From the NCBI GenBank assembly GCA_964633225.1, contig CAZWFQ010000004.1, positions 1 through 64,000 of the forward strand: a stretch of 64,000 nucleotides of DNA. The letters are read 5' to 3'. Both the position numbers and the translations under genes were made by a program. The notes beneath the pieces are model-generated. The model was not told the DNA's origin. It saw only the letters and a list, made by a program, of their open reading frames with translations, and did not search any database. The DNA is from JAKQIM01 sp964633225. GTDB lineage: Bacteria > Chloroflexota > Anaerolineae > Anaerolineales > UBA4823. Below, in pieces: positions 1-10,018 of the stretch. Positions within the stretch are counted from its first letter, which is position 1, and the number at the start of each line of letters is the position of its first letter.

Positions 1-78
1 TCCCCCTTGCCGAATCCCCAACCTCTGCTAGAATCCAGGCATCGATCTCAGCCCCCTGCCACAAAAGGAGACCCAAAA

Positions 79-723
79 ATGAACAAACGCATCCTGGTTA
101 TCTTTGCCCTCCTGGCCCTGCTGGCCCTGGCTTGCAGCTTCGGCCAAAGCCCCGCCAGCCCTGCCGACCCCAGCATCCTCTTCGTCGATGACTTCTCAGA
201 CCCCACCAGCGGCTGGGACCGCGCCACCAGCGCCGCCGACGGCATCACCGATTACGAAAACGGCTACTACCGCATCAACGTCACCAGCCCCGATATGGAC
301 CTGTGGGCCAACCCCGGCCTCAGCTTCACCGACACGCGCATCGAAGTCGACGCCACCAAGGCCGGCGGCCCAGACGACAATGACTTCGCCGTCATCTGCC
401 GCTATCAAGACGGCATGAACTTCTACTTCTTCATGCTCAGCTCCGATGGCTACTACGGCATCGGCCGCATGACCCCCGACGGCATGGAACTCATCGGCGG
501 CGAAAACCTCGAATACTCCGACCTCATCAACCAGGGCAGCGCCACCAACCACATCGCCGCCGACTGCCTCGGCTCCACCCTGGCCCTCTCCATCAACGGC
601 ACCCAGGTGCTCTCTGTCACCGATACCAACCTCACCTCCGGCGACGTGGGCCTGATGGCAGGCACCTTCGGCGAAGTCGGCACCGACATCCACTTCGACA
701 ATTTTCTCGTTCGCAAGCCCTAA
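79..723 (+). CDS. Secreted lipoprotein with a LamG/jelly-roll-like domain
   Basis: Predicted 214-residue exported lipoprotein. The ATG at 79 is preceded by AAAGGAG at 64-70; a longer reading from position 7 lacks such a site. Residues 1-18 form a lysine/arginine-capped hydrophobic signal ending in the lipobox LALAC, so Cys18 should be lipidated. The mature part (FVDDFSDPTSGWD, later FYFFMLSSDGYYGIGR and HFDNFLVRKP) resembles the DUF1080/LamG-like beta-sandwich found in many Chloroflexota surface proteins, where the opening D-F-S/D-x-x-x-G-W motif is typical. It probably sits on the outer face of the membrane and may bind a ligand or glycan. Specific function is not known; the fold call is from motif resemblance only. 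Confidence 0.8.
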   Translation: MNKRILVIFALLALLALACSFGQSPASPADPSILFVDDFSDPTSGWDRATSAADGITDYENGYYRINVTSPDMDLWANPGLSFTDTRIEVDATKAGGPDDNDFAVICRYQDGMNFYFFMLSSDGYYGIGRMTPDGMELIGGENLEYSDLINQGSATNHIAADCLGSTLALSINGTQVLSVTDTNLTSGDVGLMAGTFGEVGTDIHFDNFLVRKP

Positions 724-759
724 GCGGCCCTGCCCCTCCGGCAAGCTGCTTCATTTACA

Positions 760-1185
760 ATGCTCCTGCGCATCCTGGCCTGGCTCGGCGCGCTCTTGCT
801 CCAGATCTTGGGCGCCATGGCTGGCGTCTTCTTGCTCTCCGTCTTCTTCGCCGGGCTGAATGCCAACCATCCCGCCGCCTGGCTCTTCAGCCTCTTCACC
901 ACCTGGCTGGGCTTCACCGCCGGCGTCTACGCGGCCGGGCGCCTGGCCGAGCGCCTGCGCTGGACCAGCGGCAGCGCCGCGCCGCGCTTGCGCCTGGCTG
1001 CCACCGCCCTCACCGGCCTCTTGCCCCTGCTGGTGTTGGCCCTCTTTGGCCTCTCAGCCGGCCCGGGCACGCCCGCCTTCACCGACCTGGTGCTCAACAC
1101 CTGGCAGCCGCGCCTGTCTTTCTTTGCTCTCTCCTTTGCCATCCTGGGCTTTCACCTGGCAGGCAGCATCTTAAAAAAGCGCTGA
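760..1185 (+). CDS. Small integral membrane protein, function unknown
   Basis: A 141-residue very hydrophobic protein with about four predicted membrane helices (residues about 4-28, 42-60, 80-100 and 115-135), joined by short arginine-rich loops (RLAERLRW) and ending in a basic tail (LKKR). No family was recognised. It starts 36 bases after the lipoprotein on the same strand with no obvious Shine-Dalgarno sequence. Its TGA stop is the last three known bases before the first N run, so the stop is real but the downstream context is lost. Codon use matches the neighbours. Confidence 0.6.
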   Translation: MLLRILAWLGALLLQILGAMAGVFLLSVFFAGLNANHPAAWLFSLFTTWLGFTAGVYAAGRLAERLRWTSGSAAPRLRLAATALTGLLPLLVLALFGLSAGPGTPAFTDLVLNTWQPRLSFFALSFAILGFHLAGSILKKR

Positions 1186-1285
1186 NNNNNNNNNNNNNNN
1201 NNNNNNNNNNNNNNNNNNNNNNNNNNNNNNNNNNNNNNNNNNNNNNNNNNNNNNNNNNNNNNNNNNNNNNNNNNNNNNNNNNNNN
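1186..1285. other. Assembly gap (100 N)
   Basis: Exactly 100 unknown bases, which is the usual scaffold filler rather than a measured distance. The 3' end of the repeat-rich ATPase on the minus strand is lost here. Reading frames drawn across the Ns are not evidence of continuity. Confidence 0.95.
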
Positions 1286-4200
1286 CGGCCCACATCTTGC
1301 ACCGCGCCCAGGGTCTCGCTGGCGGCGGCCTCTCCGCCCAGGGCATACAGCACCGGTTCCAGCGCCGCCAGGTCTGAGAGCAAATCTTCGCGCGGCCGCC
1401 CCGCCAGCATGGGCAGGGTGGCCTGCCACAAGCGCCCCAGGGCCTCGCCCGAAAGCAGTGCCAGGCCGGGCGCCAGGGCCGCCAAGGCCTGGGCCCGGTC
1501 CCAGGGTTCTTCCACCTGGGCCGCGCTGGCCAGGGCCTGGGCCAACACCGGTTGGCGCGGCGCATCTGCCAGCAAGGGCGCCAACAGGGCCAGCCCTTCG
1601 GCTCGCCGCCGGTCATCATTCACCTGGCGGGCCGTTTCCAGGGCCCCCGCCAGCAGGGTGGCTTGCTCTTCGCCCACCAGGCCCGGCGCCAGGGCCGCCA
1701 GGGCCTGCACCCGGTACAGCCGGTCTTCCATCACCTGGGCAATCCCCACCGCTTCTCTCAACATCAGCTCGCGCCGCCCGCCAAAAAGCTGGGGCGCCAA
1801 TTTTTGCAAGGCCATGGCCCTGAAGCCTTCTTGCTCCACCATGCGCACCATCGCCAGGGCCTCTCGCAGCAGGTCGCCAGCCCCGCCCGCGCTGCCGTTT
1901 CCGCCCGCACTGCTTTGCCCTTCGGCATCCAGGCTGTGGGCGGCCTCCAACAGGGCCTCCAGCGCCTGCACCCGGTTATCATCCGGCTCAGCCGTGCGCG
2001 CCGCCGCCAGCATCTCTTGCAGGGCCGCCTGGCGCAGCTCTGCGGGCAGGTGGGGCACCAGGTCGGCCAGGGTGCGGGTGCGCACCAGGTCATTGGTCAC
2101 CTGCTGGGCCTGGCGCAGCAGCCTGGGCATCAGCCAGCTTGCCAGGCGGGCAGGCAGGTGCGGCAGCAGGGCCGCCATGGCCCGCGGCCGCAGTGCGGCG
2201 GGCTGCATGCGCCGGGCCGTCAGCCAGGCATCCAGCAAGGCCCGCCCCCGCTGCCAGGCCGGCAGCACGGGCGCCAATCGCAAAAGGGCCTGCACCCGCA
2301 CCAGGTCCCAGCCTGCCTGGCGCGCCGCTGCCAGGGCCTCGCCCAGGGCGGCAGCCCGTGCCGGCCCCGCCAGGTTGGCGGCCACAGCCGCCAGGGCCTG
2401 GCTGCGCTTATCCGGCCATTCCACCTGGCGCGCCGCTGCCAGCGCCTCAGCCAGCAGGGCTTCGCGCGGGGTGGGCGGCAGGCGCCCGGCCAATTCAGCC
2501 ATCAACTCAGCCCGCACCGGCTCTGCTTCCACCCGCCGGGCCACGCTCACGGCCTCTTCCAAGAGGCCCTCTTCAGCCAGGCGTGCGGCGCGCGCCGCCA
2601 GGTCCCCCGCCCGGTAGCGGCTCCACTTATTGGGCTGGCCCGCGGCCAGGGCCTTGGGCAGGGCCTCCAGCCGCACGTGCGGCACCAGGGTCACCAGCAT
2701 CTCGGCCCGCATGCCGGCGTCGGCAATCTGCTGCACCGTGGCCAGGGCCTCGTTGAGGGCCTGGCGCTGCTGCTCGGGGGGCAGGCTGGCGGCCAGGGCC
2801 GTCAGCGCGTCCACCCGCAGCCGCCGCGAGCGCAGCTTGAGCGCCGCCTGGTAGGCTTCGGTCAGTAAATACGGCGAAAGGTATGGCGCCAGGGCGGTCA
2901 GGGTCTGCACCACCAGGTCTTCGTTGCTGCCCGGCCAGCGCGCTTCGTCGCTCAGGTCTGGGGGTTTGGCCAGCACCTTGTTCACCACGGCCAGGCGCTG
3001 CTCTTCTGGCAAATAGGGGGCCAGGCCGGCCAACAGGTCTGGCGGCACCGAATCGTTCCAGGCCTCTCGGGCGGTGGACAGGGCTTCTTCCAGGGCCGGC
3101 TGGCGCTGTTCGGGCGCCAGGTAAGGCAATAGCGAGGCCAGGGCCTGCACCCGGTAATAGCTGCCCTGCACCTGCCGGGCCAGGTCCAGCGCCTCGGTCA
3201 CGTAACCGGCGCGCGCCAGGGGCCGGATGAGGGGCCCCAGCACCGGCGAGGGGTCGTACATGCTGAACCAATGGCCTTGTTGGGCTGCCAGGCGGCGGGC
3301 GAACTCGATCACCTCTGCCACCACCTGCACCGGCAGGCTCACCCCGCCCTGGTCATCGGCATCGCTCGTCAGGTAGGGGGCCAGCCCCAGCAGGGCCATG
3401 GCCCGTTCGCCTTCCACCGCAATTGCCCGCCCCCGGTCCAGGGCCTCCATCAAAGAGGCCGGCGATAAATAGGGCGCCATGGCGCCCAGGGTCTGGGCAT
3501 ACTCGTGCATCGACTCGATCCGCCCGGCCATTTCCAGGGCTTCACCAGGCTGGCCCAGTTGGGCCAGGCGCACCGCCAGGGCCATCAAAATGGGGGTCAC
3601 CAGGTCAAGGGCTTCGGTGGATAATACCTGCTGCACCGTGTCTAACATCTCGCTCAAGAGCGGCTGGTTCAGGTAAGGCACCAGGGCCGCCAGGGCCTGG
3701 GTTTGGCGGGGCAGGTTGGCCGTGCGGCGGGCGGCCGCCAGGCCTTCTGCCAGCACCCCGCCCTGTTGGGCCAGGGGCAGGTATTTCACCAATGTCGAAA
3801 GCGCCAGCGATTGCTGGGCGGGATCGGGCTTTTGGCGGGCGTAGGCCAGGCCCTGTTCTGGCGGCCAGAGCTGGTGCTTCACCAGCGCATCCAACAGCTC
3901 AGGCGGGATGCTCGCCGCCAGGCTGTTGAGCGAGGCCAGCATCAGGGCATAGCGCGCCTGCAAGCCCACTTCTAACCCGCCGCCGGCCTGGCAAGTCATG
4001 TTCCAGGCCCGGCGGATATCGTCTAAATAGCCTTCGGTTTGGCCCAGGCGTTGGCGCGCTTCAAACCAGGCATTGCGCCCGGCGGCGCTCTCTTCGCGCA
4101 GCAGGGCGTGTACTTCTGCCATCCACCCGGCCTGCTGGATATGCCAGCCCAGCCGGGCGTGGATATAGCCGTCATTGGGCAGGGTATGCCAGGCCGCGGC

Positions 4201-5361
4201 CGCCGGGGCCGCCGCGCAGCGCGCCCGGTAGCGCCCCAACAGCAAGGCGTTGGCCTGCGGCGGCAGCAGCCCCAGGCCGGGCAGGTCGCCGCGCTGCAAG
4301 GGGATGATGGGCGCCATCAGCAGCTTGAGGGCCGCGCCGTGCAGCAGGTCGTGCACGCGGTAAGTAGCGCCCCCCTCGGGGCCGGGCTCGCCCCGCAAGA
4401 GCATGCCCCGCTCGTACAGGTGGCGCAGCAAATCTCGCGCCTGGATCTCGTCCGGCAGGCTCCACAGCGTGGCGGCCATCTTGGGGTTCAACACGGCGTC
4501 TTCAGGCAAGATGCCCAGCCAGGCAAAGGCCGTGCGCCGTTCAGCGGTCAGCGGGCGCATGCTGAGGGCCAGCACGGCCTGCAAGGCCAGTTGGCTGCTC
4601 TGGGCCTCCGCTGGCAGCAGGGACTCATCTTGGGCTTGCAGGCGGGTTTTGTAAGCTTCCAACGCCTGGCCCAGCTCTTGAAAGCTCATGCCGTCTGCCA
4701 GGTGCGGCGCCGCCAATACCAACGCCAGCGGCAGGCGGCCAAGCTGCTGCGCCAGGTGCAGGGCTTCTGGGCGGCTGGCTTTGGCCAGCTTTTTGGGCCG
4801 CTGTGCTTCCAGCAGGGCCAGGGCCTGCTCATCGCTCAGGGCTTGCAGTTCCACCGCCTCGGCCCCGGCCGCGCGGGCAGTTTGCGCCCCCAGGGTGGTG
4901 ATGAGGGTGCAGCAGGTCTCGCCCTGGGCCAAGAATGGCTGGATATGGGCTACCTCCCAGGCATCGTCAATGATCAGCAGGCAGCTTTTCTCTTGCAGCA
5001 GGGTGCGCAAATGGGTGCTGGCAGATTCAATCGTCAGGGGGTGGAACTGGTGGTCACGCAGGGCGTGGATCCAGCCGCTGAGCAGTGAAAGCACGTCTGG
5101 CTGGCGGCCCAGGGTGGCCCACAAGATGCCGTCTTTGAAGCGTTCTTGCACCTCGGCATCGTAAGCCAGGGCAGCCGCCAATGTCGAACGGCCCATCCCC
5201 CCCAGCCCATGCTGGGCGCAGATGGCCAGGGGCCTGGCGGTTTCTTCGCTGGGTTGGGCCAGCAGGCGTTCTTTGAGCGGCTGCATGGCCTCTGGCCGCA
5301 GCACAAAGCGCTCTGGCAGGGGCGGCGCCTGGAAAGGCACGCCCACCGGCGGGCGCGTAAA
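1286..5361 (-). CDS. STAND (NB-ARC) ATPase with long helical-repeat array, partial at both ends
   Basis: About 1358 codons are visible, and both ends fall in N gaps. Near the N-terminal side is an NB-ARC/AP-ATPase module: P-loop GLGGMGRSTLAAAL, Walker B LLIIDDAWE, a GxP-like segment RLPLALVLAA and a winged-helix end RVHDLLHG. The rest is roughly fifteen or more degenerate repeats of about 38-40 residues built on ALAALAPYL and LxEALAxAR, predicted as paired helices (HEAT/TPR-like). STAND proteins are ATP-gated switches used in signalling or phage and cell-death defence, with the effector domain usually N-terminal; that part would lie in the 5362-5461 gap. The invariant P-loop lysine is arginine (codon at 5188-5190). 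It is transcribed in the same direction as the kinase upstream. Family is confident; role is unknown. Confidence 0.8.
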
Positions 5362-5461
5362 NNNNNNNNNNNNNNNNNNNNNNNNNNNNNNNNNNNNNNN
5401 NNNNNNNNNNNNNNNNNNNNNNNNNNNNNNNNNNNNNNNNNNNNNNNNNNNNNNNNNNNNN
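5362..5461. other. Assembly gap (100 N)
   Basis: A second run of exactly 100 N. It removes the 3' end of the histidine kinase and the 5' end, including any effector domain, of the STAND ATPase. The two genes should not be joined across it. Confidence 0.95.
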
Positions 5462-7249
5462 ATGCGGCGGCAGGGTGGGCAGGGTGAACCAGAAGCGGCA
5501 GCCCTCGCCAGGCTGCGAATCCAGGCCCACTTTTCCCCCCAGCTTTTCAACGATCCTCAAGACGATGGACAGCCCCAGGCCATGCCCCTGGATGCGGGCA
5601 GGGGTAGCAGACCCGCCGGTATCCAGCCGGCTGAAGGGACGGAAGAGGCGATCTTGCAGCTCGAGCGGCACCCCGGGCCCGTGATCTTGCACCCAATAGC
5701 GGGCCATCGAACGCCCATGATCCTGGAACAGCTCTCCCCCCAGCTCCAGCACGGGCGGCTCGCCGCCGTACTTGAGGGCATTGCTCACGTAGTTGACCCA
5801 CACTTCTTCGATCCATGGCCCGTGGCCCAGGGCCGGGGGCCACTGCGTGGGCAGGCTCACCTGCGCCCCACACTCTGCCTGTTGAGAAGACAGGCGCTCC
5901 AGGGCAATATGCACCAGGCGGCCCATATCCAAGGGCACCACGGTGATCTCGCTCAGCTTGCGCACGCTTGAGAGCAGCAGCAGCTCGTCAATGATGGTCG
6001 CCATCTTCTGGGTGTTGTTGACGGTGATATCGGCCATGCGGCGGATGTCATCTGGCTCCATCTGGTCCAGGCGCAGGCGCAGCAGTTCGCCTGCGCTCAG
6101 CAGGGCTGCCAGGGGGTTTTTCAGGTCATGCGCCACCGTGTGGGCAAAAGCATCCAGCTCAGCATTGCTCACTTCCAGGTCGTTGGCGCGCTGGCGCAGG
6201 GCCAACTGGGTTTGCTTATGCACGGTCACGTCGCTCAACACCACCAGCCAGCCGCTTGTCCGGCCGCGGCGGTCTTTCAAGAGCGAGGTGCGCAGCTCGA
6301 GGGTGCGTTTACGGCCTTCGCGCCCCACCTGGAACTCAGGGCGCGGGCCGCGGTCATCGGTGCTGCGCCAGGCGGCGGCCAGCCAGAGCGGCAGCACCTG
6401 CCGGTCAGGCTGGCCAATGGCCTCAGGCGCCAGATCCAGCAGGCTTTGGGCAGCCGGGTTCATATCCACCAGGCGGCAGCTCAGGTCCAGGGCCAACATG
6501 GCGTCTGGCAGGCTGTTCACCAGGGCCGAACGCGCCATGGGCTTGATGTCGAACAGGTGATAGCGATAAATGGCCACCACAAAGGCCAGGATGGCCAGCG
6601 CAAAGCTGATGGCAGTGTAATCTTTCTTCAGCCACGGCAGCAGGCGCAGAATGTAAATAAGGTTGAACACCACCGGCACCAGCGCCCCCACCACAATCAG
6701 GCGCGATTGCTGCCTGAAGGGTTGGGCGGTGCGCACATAGCGGGTCACGATCAACCCGGTCCCCCCGAAGACCAGCAGGTAAGAGTAGCCCGCCTGCACC
6801 CAAAAGTAAGGCCCGTATTCCACATTGACCGCCAGCATGCCCAATACATCGGTGAAGTGATAGGCCTTCCACAGCCAGAGGTGCGAGTCGTTGCTCCACA
6901 CCATGATCATGGTAATGGTCGGCACCACGCACAGCAGCAAGATGCCCCACAGCTTGCGCCAGCGCCCCACCTCTGCCAGGCGCATTGAAAAGCCCGCCCA
7001 GGCCACCGGCGTAAAGGCAATGAAGCAGTAGGTCACCCGCATCCAAAACAGGGTGCCCTCAGGGGTAGTATCTGCCACCTCCAGGGTATTCCCCACCAAC
7101 CAGCCCACGGTGGGCACGATCAGCCACACCAGAGAGGCACTCTGGGCCGAGGGGTAACGCAAGCGCGCAAAAGCTGCCACAAAAATGCACAGCAGCGCAG
7201 CGAACGGGGCCATAATGACGAATGCAATGTACTGAATAGAAGGGTCCAT
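5462..7249 (-). CDS. Membrane histidine kinase with N-terminal 7TM domain and PAS (3' end in gap)
   Basis: 596 codons are visible. Residues 1-230 hold about seven hydrophobic helices and finish with the RYHLFDIKP motif typical of the histidine-kinase N-terminal 7TM domain. A PAS domain follows (NSLPDAMLALDLSCRL), then HisKA with the H-box FAHTVAHDLKNPLAALL, and HATPase_c with N-box VNYVSNALKYG, G1 VQDHGPGVP and G2 GHGLGLSIV. It should autophosphorylate on the H-box histidine and pass phosphate to an unlinked regulator. The ATG at 7249 was chosen because a good promoter lies just upstream (7273-7301) and GAGGGG precedes the start; two upstream starts would fall in that promoter. The C-terminal few residues are lost in the gap. 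Confidence 0.9.
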
Positions 7250-7272
7250 ATAAAAATTGCCCCTCACACCAA

Positions 7273-7301
7273 TCATACCGAAAAAACAGTGGCGTGGCAA
7301 G
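7273..7301 (-). promoter_or_regulatory. Sigma-70-type promoter of the 7TM kinase
   Basis: On the minus strand TTGCCA (7301-7296) and TATGAT (7278-7273) are separated by 17 bases, each matching consensus at five of six positions. Transcription would begin near 7266, giving a 17-base leader that contains the GAGGGG ribosome site of the kinase. Confidence 0.6.
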
Positions 7302-7333
7302 TTAAGTAGATACTTATAATGCGTTTTTATTCC

Positions 7334-7361
7334 TTGACAGGTAGCTAAATTTTGGTAAACT
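7334..7361 (+). promoter_or_regulatory. Possible plus-strand promoter facing the end of the Hsp70-like gene
   Basis: TTGACA at 7334-7339 and TAAACT at 7356-7361 with a 16-base spacer. The predicted start, about 7368, is the first base of a perfect hairpin. No plus-strand gene follows, so a transcript would be a very short RNA or antisense to the Hsp70-like gene. Could be fortuitous. Confidence 0.3.
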
Positions 7362-7367
7362 AAGGTT

Positions 7368-7404
7368 GTGAACGAACGGGTGCCCCCCTCACCCGTTCGT
7401 TCAC
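7368..7404. terminator. Perfect 15-bp hairpin between the Hsp70-like and kinase genes
   Basis: Inverted repeat GTGAACGAACGGGTG (7368-7382) with its exact complement at 7390-7404 and a C-rich 7-base loop. On the plus strand it is followed by GCTTTT; on the minus strand no T-run follows directly. It lies 13 bases past the Hsp70-like stop and may terminate that operon; an operator is the alternative. Confidence 0.5.
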
Positions 7405-7417
7405 GCTTTTAAGCACC

Positions 7418-8746
7418 TTATCCCTGCACGGCGCGGATTGCCAGGCCGGCAGTGACACTGCTGAATGTATCCGAGCTGCGCACGCGCTCTGCCCCAAACA
7501 AACCTTCCAATAATGTACCAAAAGCCGGGATGTTTGACGACCCCCCGGTCTTGACCACCGCCTCCACCTGGGGCGGCTCTAACCCCGCCGCAGCAACCGC
7601 CTCCAGCACCACCTGCTCCACCGCCTGCCGATGCTCCCAGATGTCGGCTTCAAACTGACAGCGGGTGTACAGCTCCCACAGGTCTAAATCCTTCTCCTGC
7701 AAGCTGATGACCGCCGCCCCCTGGTTAGAGAGATTGATCTTGGCCGTTTCGACGGCATTATAGAATGAAAAGGCCAGGTCGTTAAAGATAAGCGTCTGCA
7801 GGGCTTTCAGGCGGGCGGGGGCGCCGCTCTCCAAGATGGCTTTTTCCAGGCGCAGGCGCACCGGCGGCGTGCTCAGGTCGGGCAAAGCCGACCAATCGGC
7901 CACTGCCTGCACCAGCTCTTGCAACTCAGGGTCCAGCGAGGCCCGTCCCAGCCCAAAATGCGGCAGCAGGCGCTTCTGGATGATGGCACGGTCAAAGTCA
8001 GAGCCGGCGATGCCCAGGCCGCGGTTGGCGTATACCTGGCGTTGGGCCGGGTCGCCCAGGCGCATGATGGTGATATCCAGCGTGCCGCCGCCGAAATCGA
8101 AGATCAGGGCGGTCTGTGGACGCGCCAGGCTCTGCTCATAATCCAGGGCTGCCGCCACCGGCTCAAATTCAAAAGACACCTCAGAGAAACCTGCCTCCAG
8201 GGCCGCCTGGCGCAGGGTCTCTTCGGCGCGCTGGTCCAGCTCAGGGTCGGCGTGGAATTGCACCGGCCTGCCCAACACCACGCCCCCAATCTTTTCATGC
8301 AGCAGGTCTTCTGCCCGGCGCTTCAGCTCGCGCAGGTACAGGGTGATGATCTCTGCCAGGGTGTAATAGCGGTCGAAGATCTGTGTGCCCTGGTAGCCCG
8401 GCGAGCGCAGGGCCGTCTTGATGTACTGCAAGAGGCGCCCAGGCAACAACTCGTCCACGAAGGTGTACACATCGCGCACGAAGTACATATCCCCGCCCAC
8501 CACATCAATCTCGCCCACCCACTTCTTCACAAAGCGGCGCAGGCGGTTGACGTTCTGGCGGTAATACAATTCCACCGCCTCTTGCCCCACGTAAGCCCGC
8601 TGGTCGCGGGTGATGTAGAGGATGGTCTTGATCACCCCCGGCACGGCGCCGTGTGGGTCCACCGGCAGCAAACGCACGTGTTGGCCATCATAAGCCGCCA
8701 CGCCCGAGTTGGAGGTGCCAAAGTCAATCCCCACACGCAAAGTCAT
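7418..8746 (-). CDS. Hsp70-family (DnaK/YegD-like) ATPase-domain protein
   Basis: 442 residues. The start IDFGTSNSGVA is the actin-fold phosphate-1 loop; the phosphate-2 motif is LIFDFGGGTLDITIM (about residue 210) and the adenosine motif is VVKTGGSSNIPAF (about residue 410). These are the Hsp70 ATPase landmarks. The length stops short of a substrate-binding domain, as in YegD-type proteins, so it is probably an Hsp70 ATPase module with a specialised partner rather than a general chaperone. The ATG at 8746 begins 10 bases after the stop of the gyrase-propeller-like gene, implying one operon. The partner and function are unknown. Confidence 0.88.
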   Translation of the reverse strand: MTLRVGIDFGTSNSGVAAYDGQHVRLLPVDPHGAVPGVIKTILYITRDQRAYVGQEAVELYYRQNVNRLRRFVKKWVGEIDVVGGDMYFVRDVYTFVDELLPGRLLQYIKTALRSPGYQGTQIFDRYYTLAEIITLYLRELKRRAEDLLHEKIGGVVLGRPVQFHADPELDQRAEETLRQAALEAGFSEVSFEFEPVAAALDYEQSLARPQTALIFDFGGGTLDITIMRLGDPAQRQVYANRGLGIAGSDFDRAIIQKRLLPHFGLGRASLDPELQELVQAVADWSALPDLSTPPVRLRLEKAILESGAPARLKALQTLIFNDLAFSFYNAVETAKINLSNQGAAVISLQEKDLDLWELYTRCQFEADIWEHRQAVEQVVLEAVAAAGLEPPQVEAVVKTGGSSNIPAFGTLLEGLFGAERVRSSDTFSSVTAGLAIRAVQG

Positions 8747-8756
8747 TGGGGGTCTC

Positions 8757-9932
8757 TCATCCCGCCGCCGAAAAAGCCGCCACTTGCAGCTCAGAATCGG
8801 CCGGCAGCAGCGCACCACGCGCCAGCAGGTCGCCCAGGCGATACAGGTTCAGCCTGCCATCTGAGAGCAGCGCCAGGCCCCAATCTTCAGGGGCTGCCGC
8901 GGCCGCGCCCACCATGCGCATGCCAGCCGCACGCCGCGCGCCCGTCAGCAAAGCCTGCCCGGCACTCTTGGCCGAAAGACCCGGCTCCAGCCAGCTTGCA
9001 TCGCGCTGCACGGCCTTGCCGTTATTGGTGATGAAAAGCAGCGTCTCGCGCCCAGCCAGGGGGAAGGCCGCCACCAGGTGGTCATTGGCTGCCACGCGCA
9101 GCGCTTCCTCAATCGTAAAGGGCAGGCGCTCCACAGAAGCGCTGGCCACAAAGCCTCCCTGGCTCACCAGCACCATCTGGTCGGCTTTACTGCACAAAGA
9201 CAGCCCAAAGGTTTGGTCGGCCGGCAGTTTGACGCCCGAACCGATGAAGTCTTTGGCCACGCAGCTTTCGAAGAAGCTTTCGGGCAGCTTCTTCAGGCAG
9301 CCGCGCCGCGTGGCCTGGATGGCAAAATCAGCCAATGCCATGCGGCCCACCGGCACCACCGCCGCCAGCGCTTCAACGCCGCGCGGCTCAAACAGGCTCG
9401 CCCGGCTCCAATCCAGGGGGCTGGCCTCTGGCAGGCTGGCGGCTGGCAGGGTAATGGAACGCCCAGAATCGTAGATCAACAACAGCTCTTCATGTTGGCC
9501 CACCAACAGCAAACCGGGCGGGGCCTGGGGGTCAATCGGGCCCTGCAGTTGGGCCACGGCGCCTTCTTCCAGGGTGCCGGGCAGTCCAGCCTTGAGCAAC
9601 TGCCCCTGCGGGGTATAGAGCAGCAAGGCCAAACCGGCCTGCCCCGCCGCCGCAGCAGACCCCGCCGCGGCCGCCGCCGGCTGGGCTGCCCCCGGCGCGG
9701 CTGAGGCCTGGCGCTTCAACAGGTCAAGCTGGTACTCCAGGTTGGCAATCCGGCTCTCGTATTCTTCTACCTTGTGACCCAGGCGCAGGGCAATGTTATC
9801 CGCCAGCAGCTCCTCATTGCGGGCACTGAGCTCGTTCAGGCGGTTGGCAATGTAGCGGATGAGCAAACCTGACGAAAGTGGGCGCTCTTGAGCTTCTTTT
9901 AGCCATTCCTCGATCTTTTCAGGGGTAATCAT
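8757..9932 (-). CDS. Coiled-coil protein with a stand-alone gyrase-A-C-terminal-like beta-propeller
   Basis: 391 residues. Residues 30-90 are a likely coiled coil (ELLADNIALRLGHKVEEYES), followed by a short Ala/Pro-rich linker. The remainder carries about six blade-like repeats of the DNA gyrase A C-terminal type, each a hydrophobic strand, a G and a basic/LP turn: LLLYTPQGQLLKAGLP, FAIQATRRGCLKKLP, VLVSQGGFVASASVERLP, LLFITNNGKAVQRDAS and LALLSDGRLNLYRLGDLL. No topoisomerase breakage-reunion domain is present. In gyrase this propeller wraps DNA; here that role is inference only. ATG at 9932 has GGAGG seven bases upstream. It shares an operon with the Hsp70-like gene. Confidence 0.7.
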   Translation of the reverse strand: MITPEKIEEWLKEAQERPLSSGLLIRYIANRLNELSARNEELLADNIALRLGHKVEEYESRIANLEYQLDLLKRQASAAPGAAQPAAAAAGSAAAAGQAGLALLLYTPQGQLLKAGLPGTLEEGAVAQLQGPIDPQAPPGLLLVGQHEELLLIYDSGRSITLPAASLPEASPLDWSRASLFEPRGVEALAAVVPVGRMALADFAIQATRRGCLKKLPESFFESCVAKDFIGSGVKLPADQTFGLSLCSKADQMVLVSQGGFVASASVERLPFTIEEALRVAANDHLVAAFPLAGRETLLFITNNGKAVQRDASWLEPGLSAKSAGQALLTGARRAAGMRMVGAAAAAPEDWGLALLSDGRLNLYRLGDLLARGALLPADSELQVAAFSAAG

Positions 9933-10018
9933 GCAAGACCTCCGCGTATCAGGCGACTAATAATCTTACCACGAAAGGGAATATGATATACTGGCGGACA
10001 TAGCAATAAAGTATACCT

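Noticed and set aside
196..744. 182-codon minus-strand frame opposite the first lipoprotein
   Set aside because: Shadow frame rich in Val/Gly/Ala with no motif; the plus strand has a signal peptide and ribosome site.
1409..5088. Long plus-strand open frames of 205-438 codons opposite the STAND ATPase
   Set aside because: They arise from the GC-rich repetitive coding DNA of the minus-strand gene; they are low-complexity Gln/Arg/Pro/Ala strings without domains, and the minus frame has clear NB-ARC motifs.
1171..5550. Continuous minus-strand frame through both N gaps
   Set aside because: Ns translate as unknown residues and cannot prove continuity; sequence past 5461 in this frame is an out-of-frame copy of the histidine kinase region.
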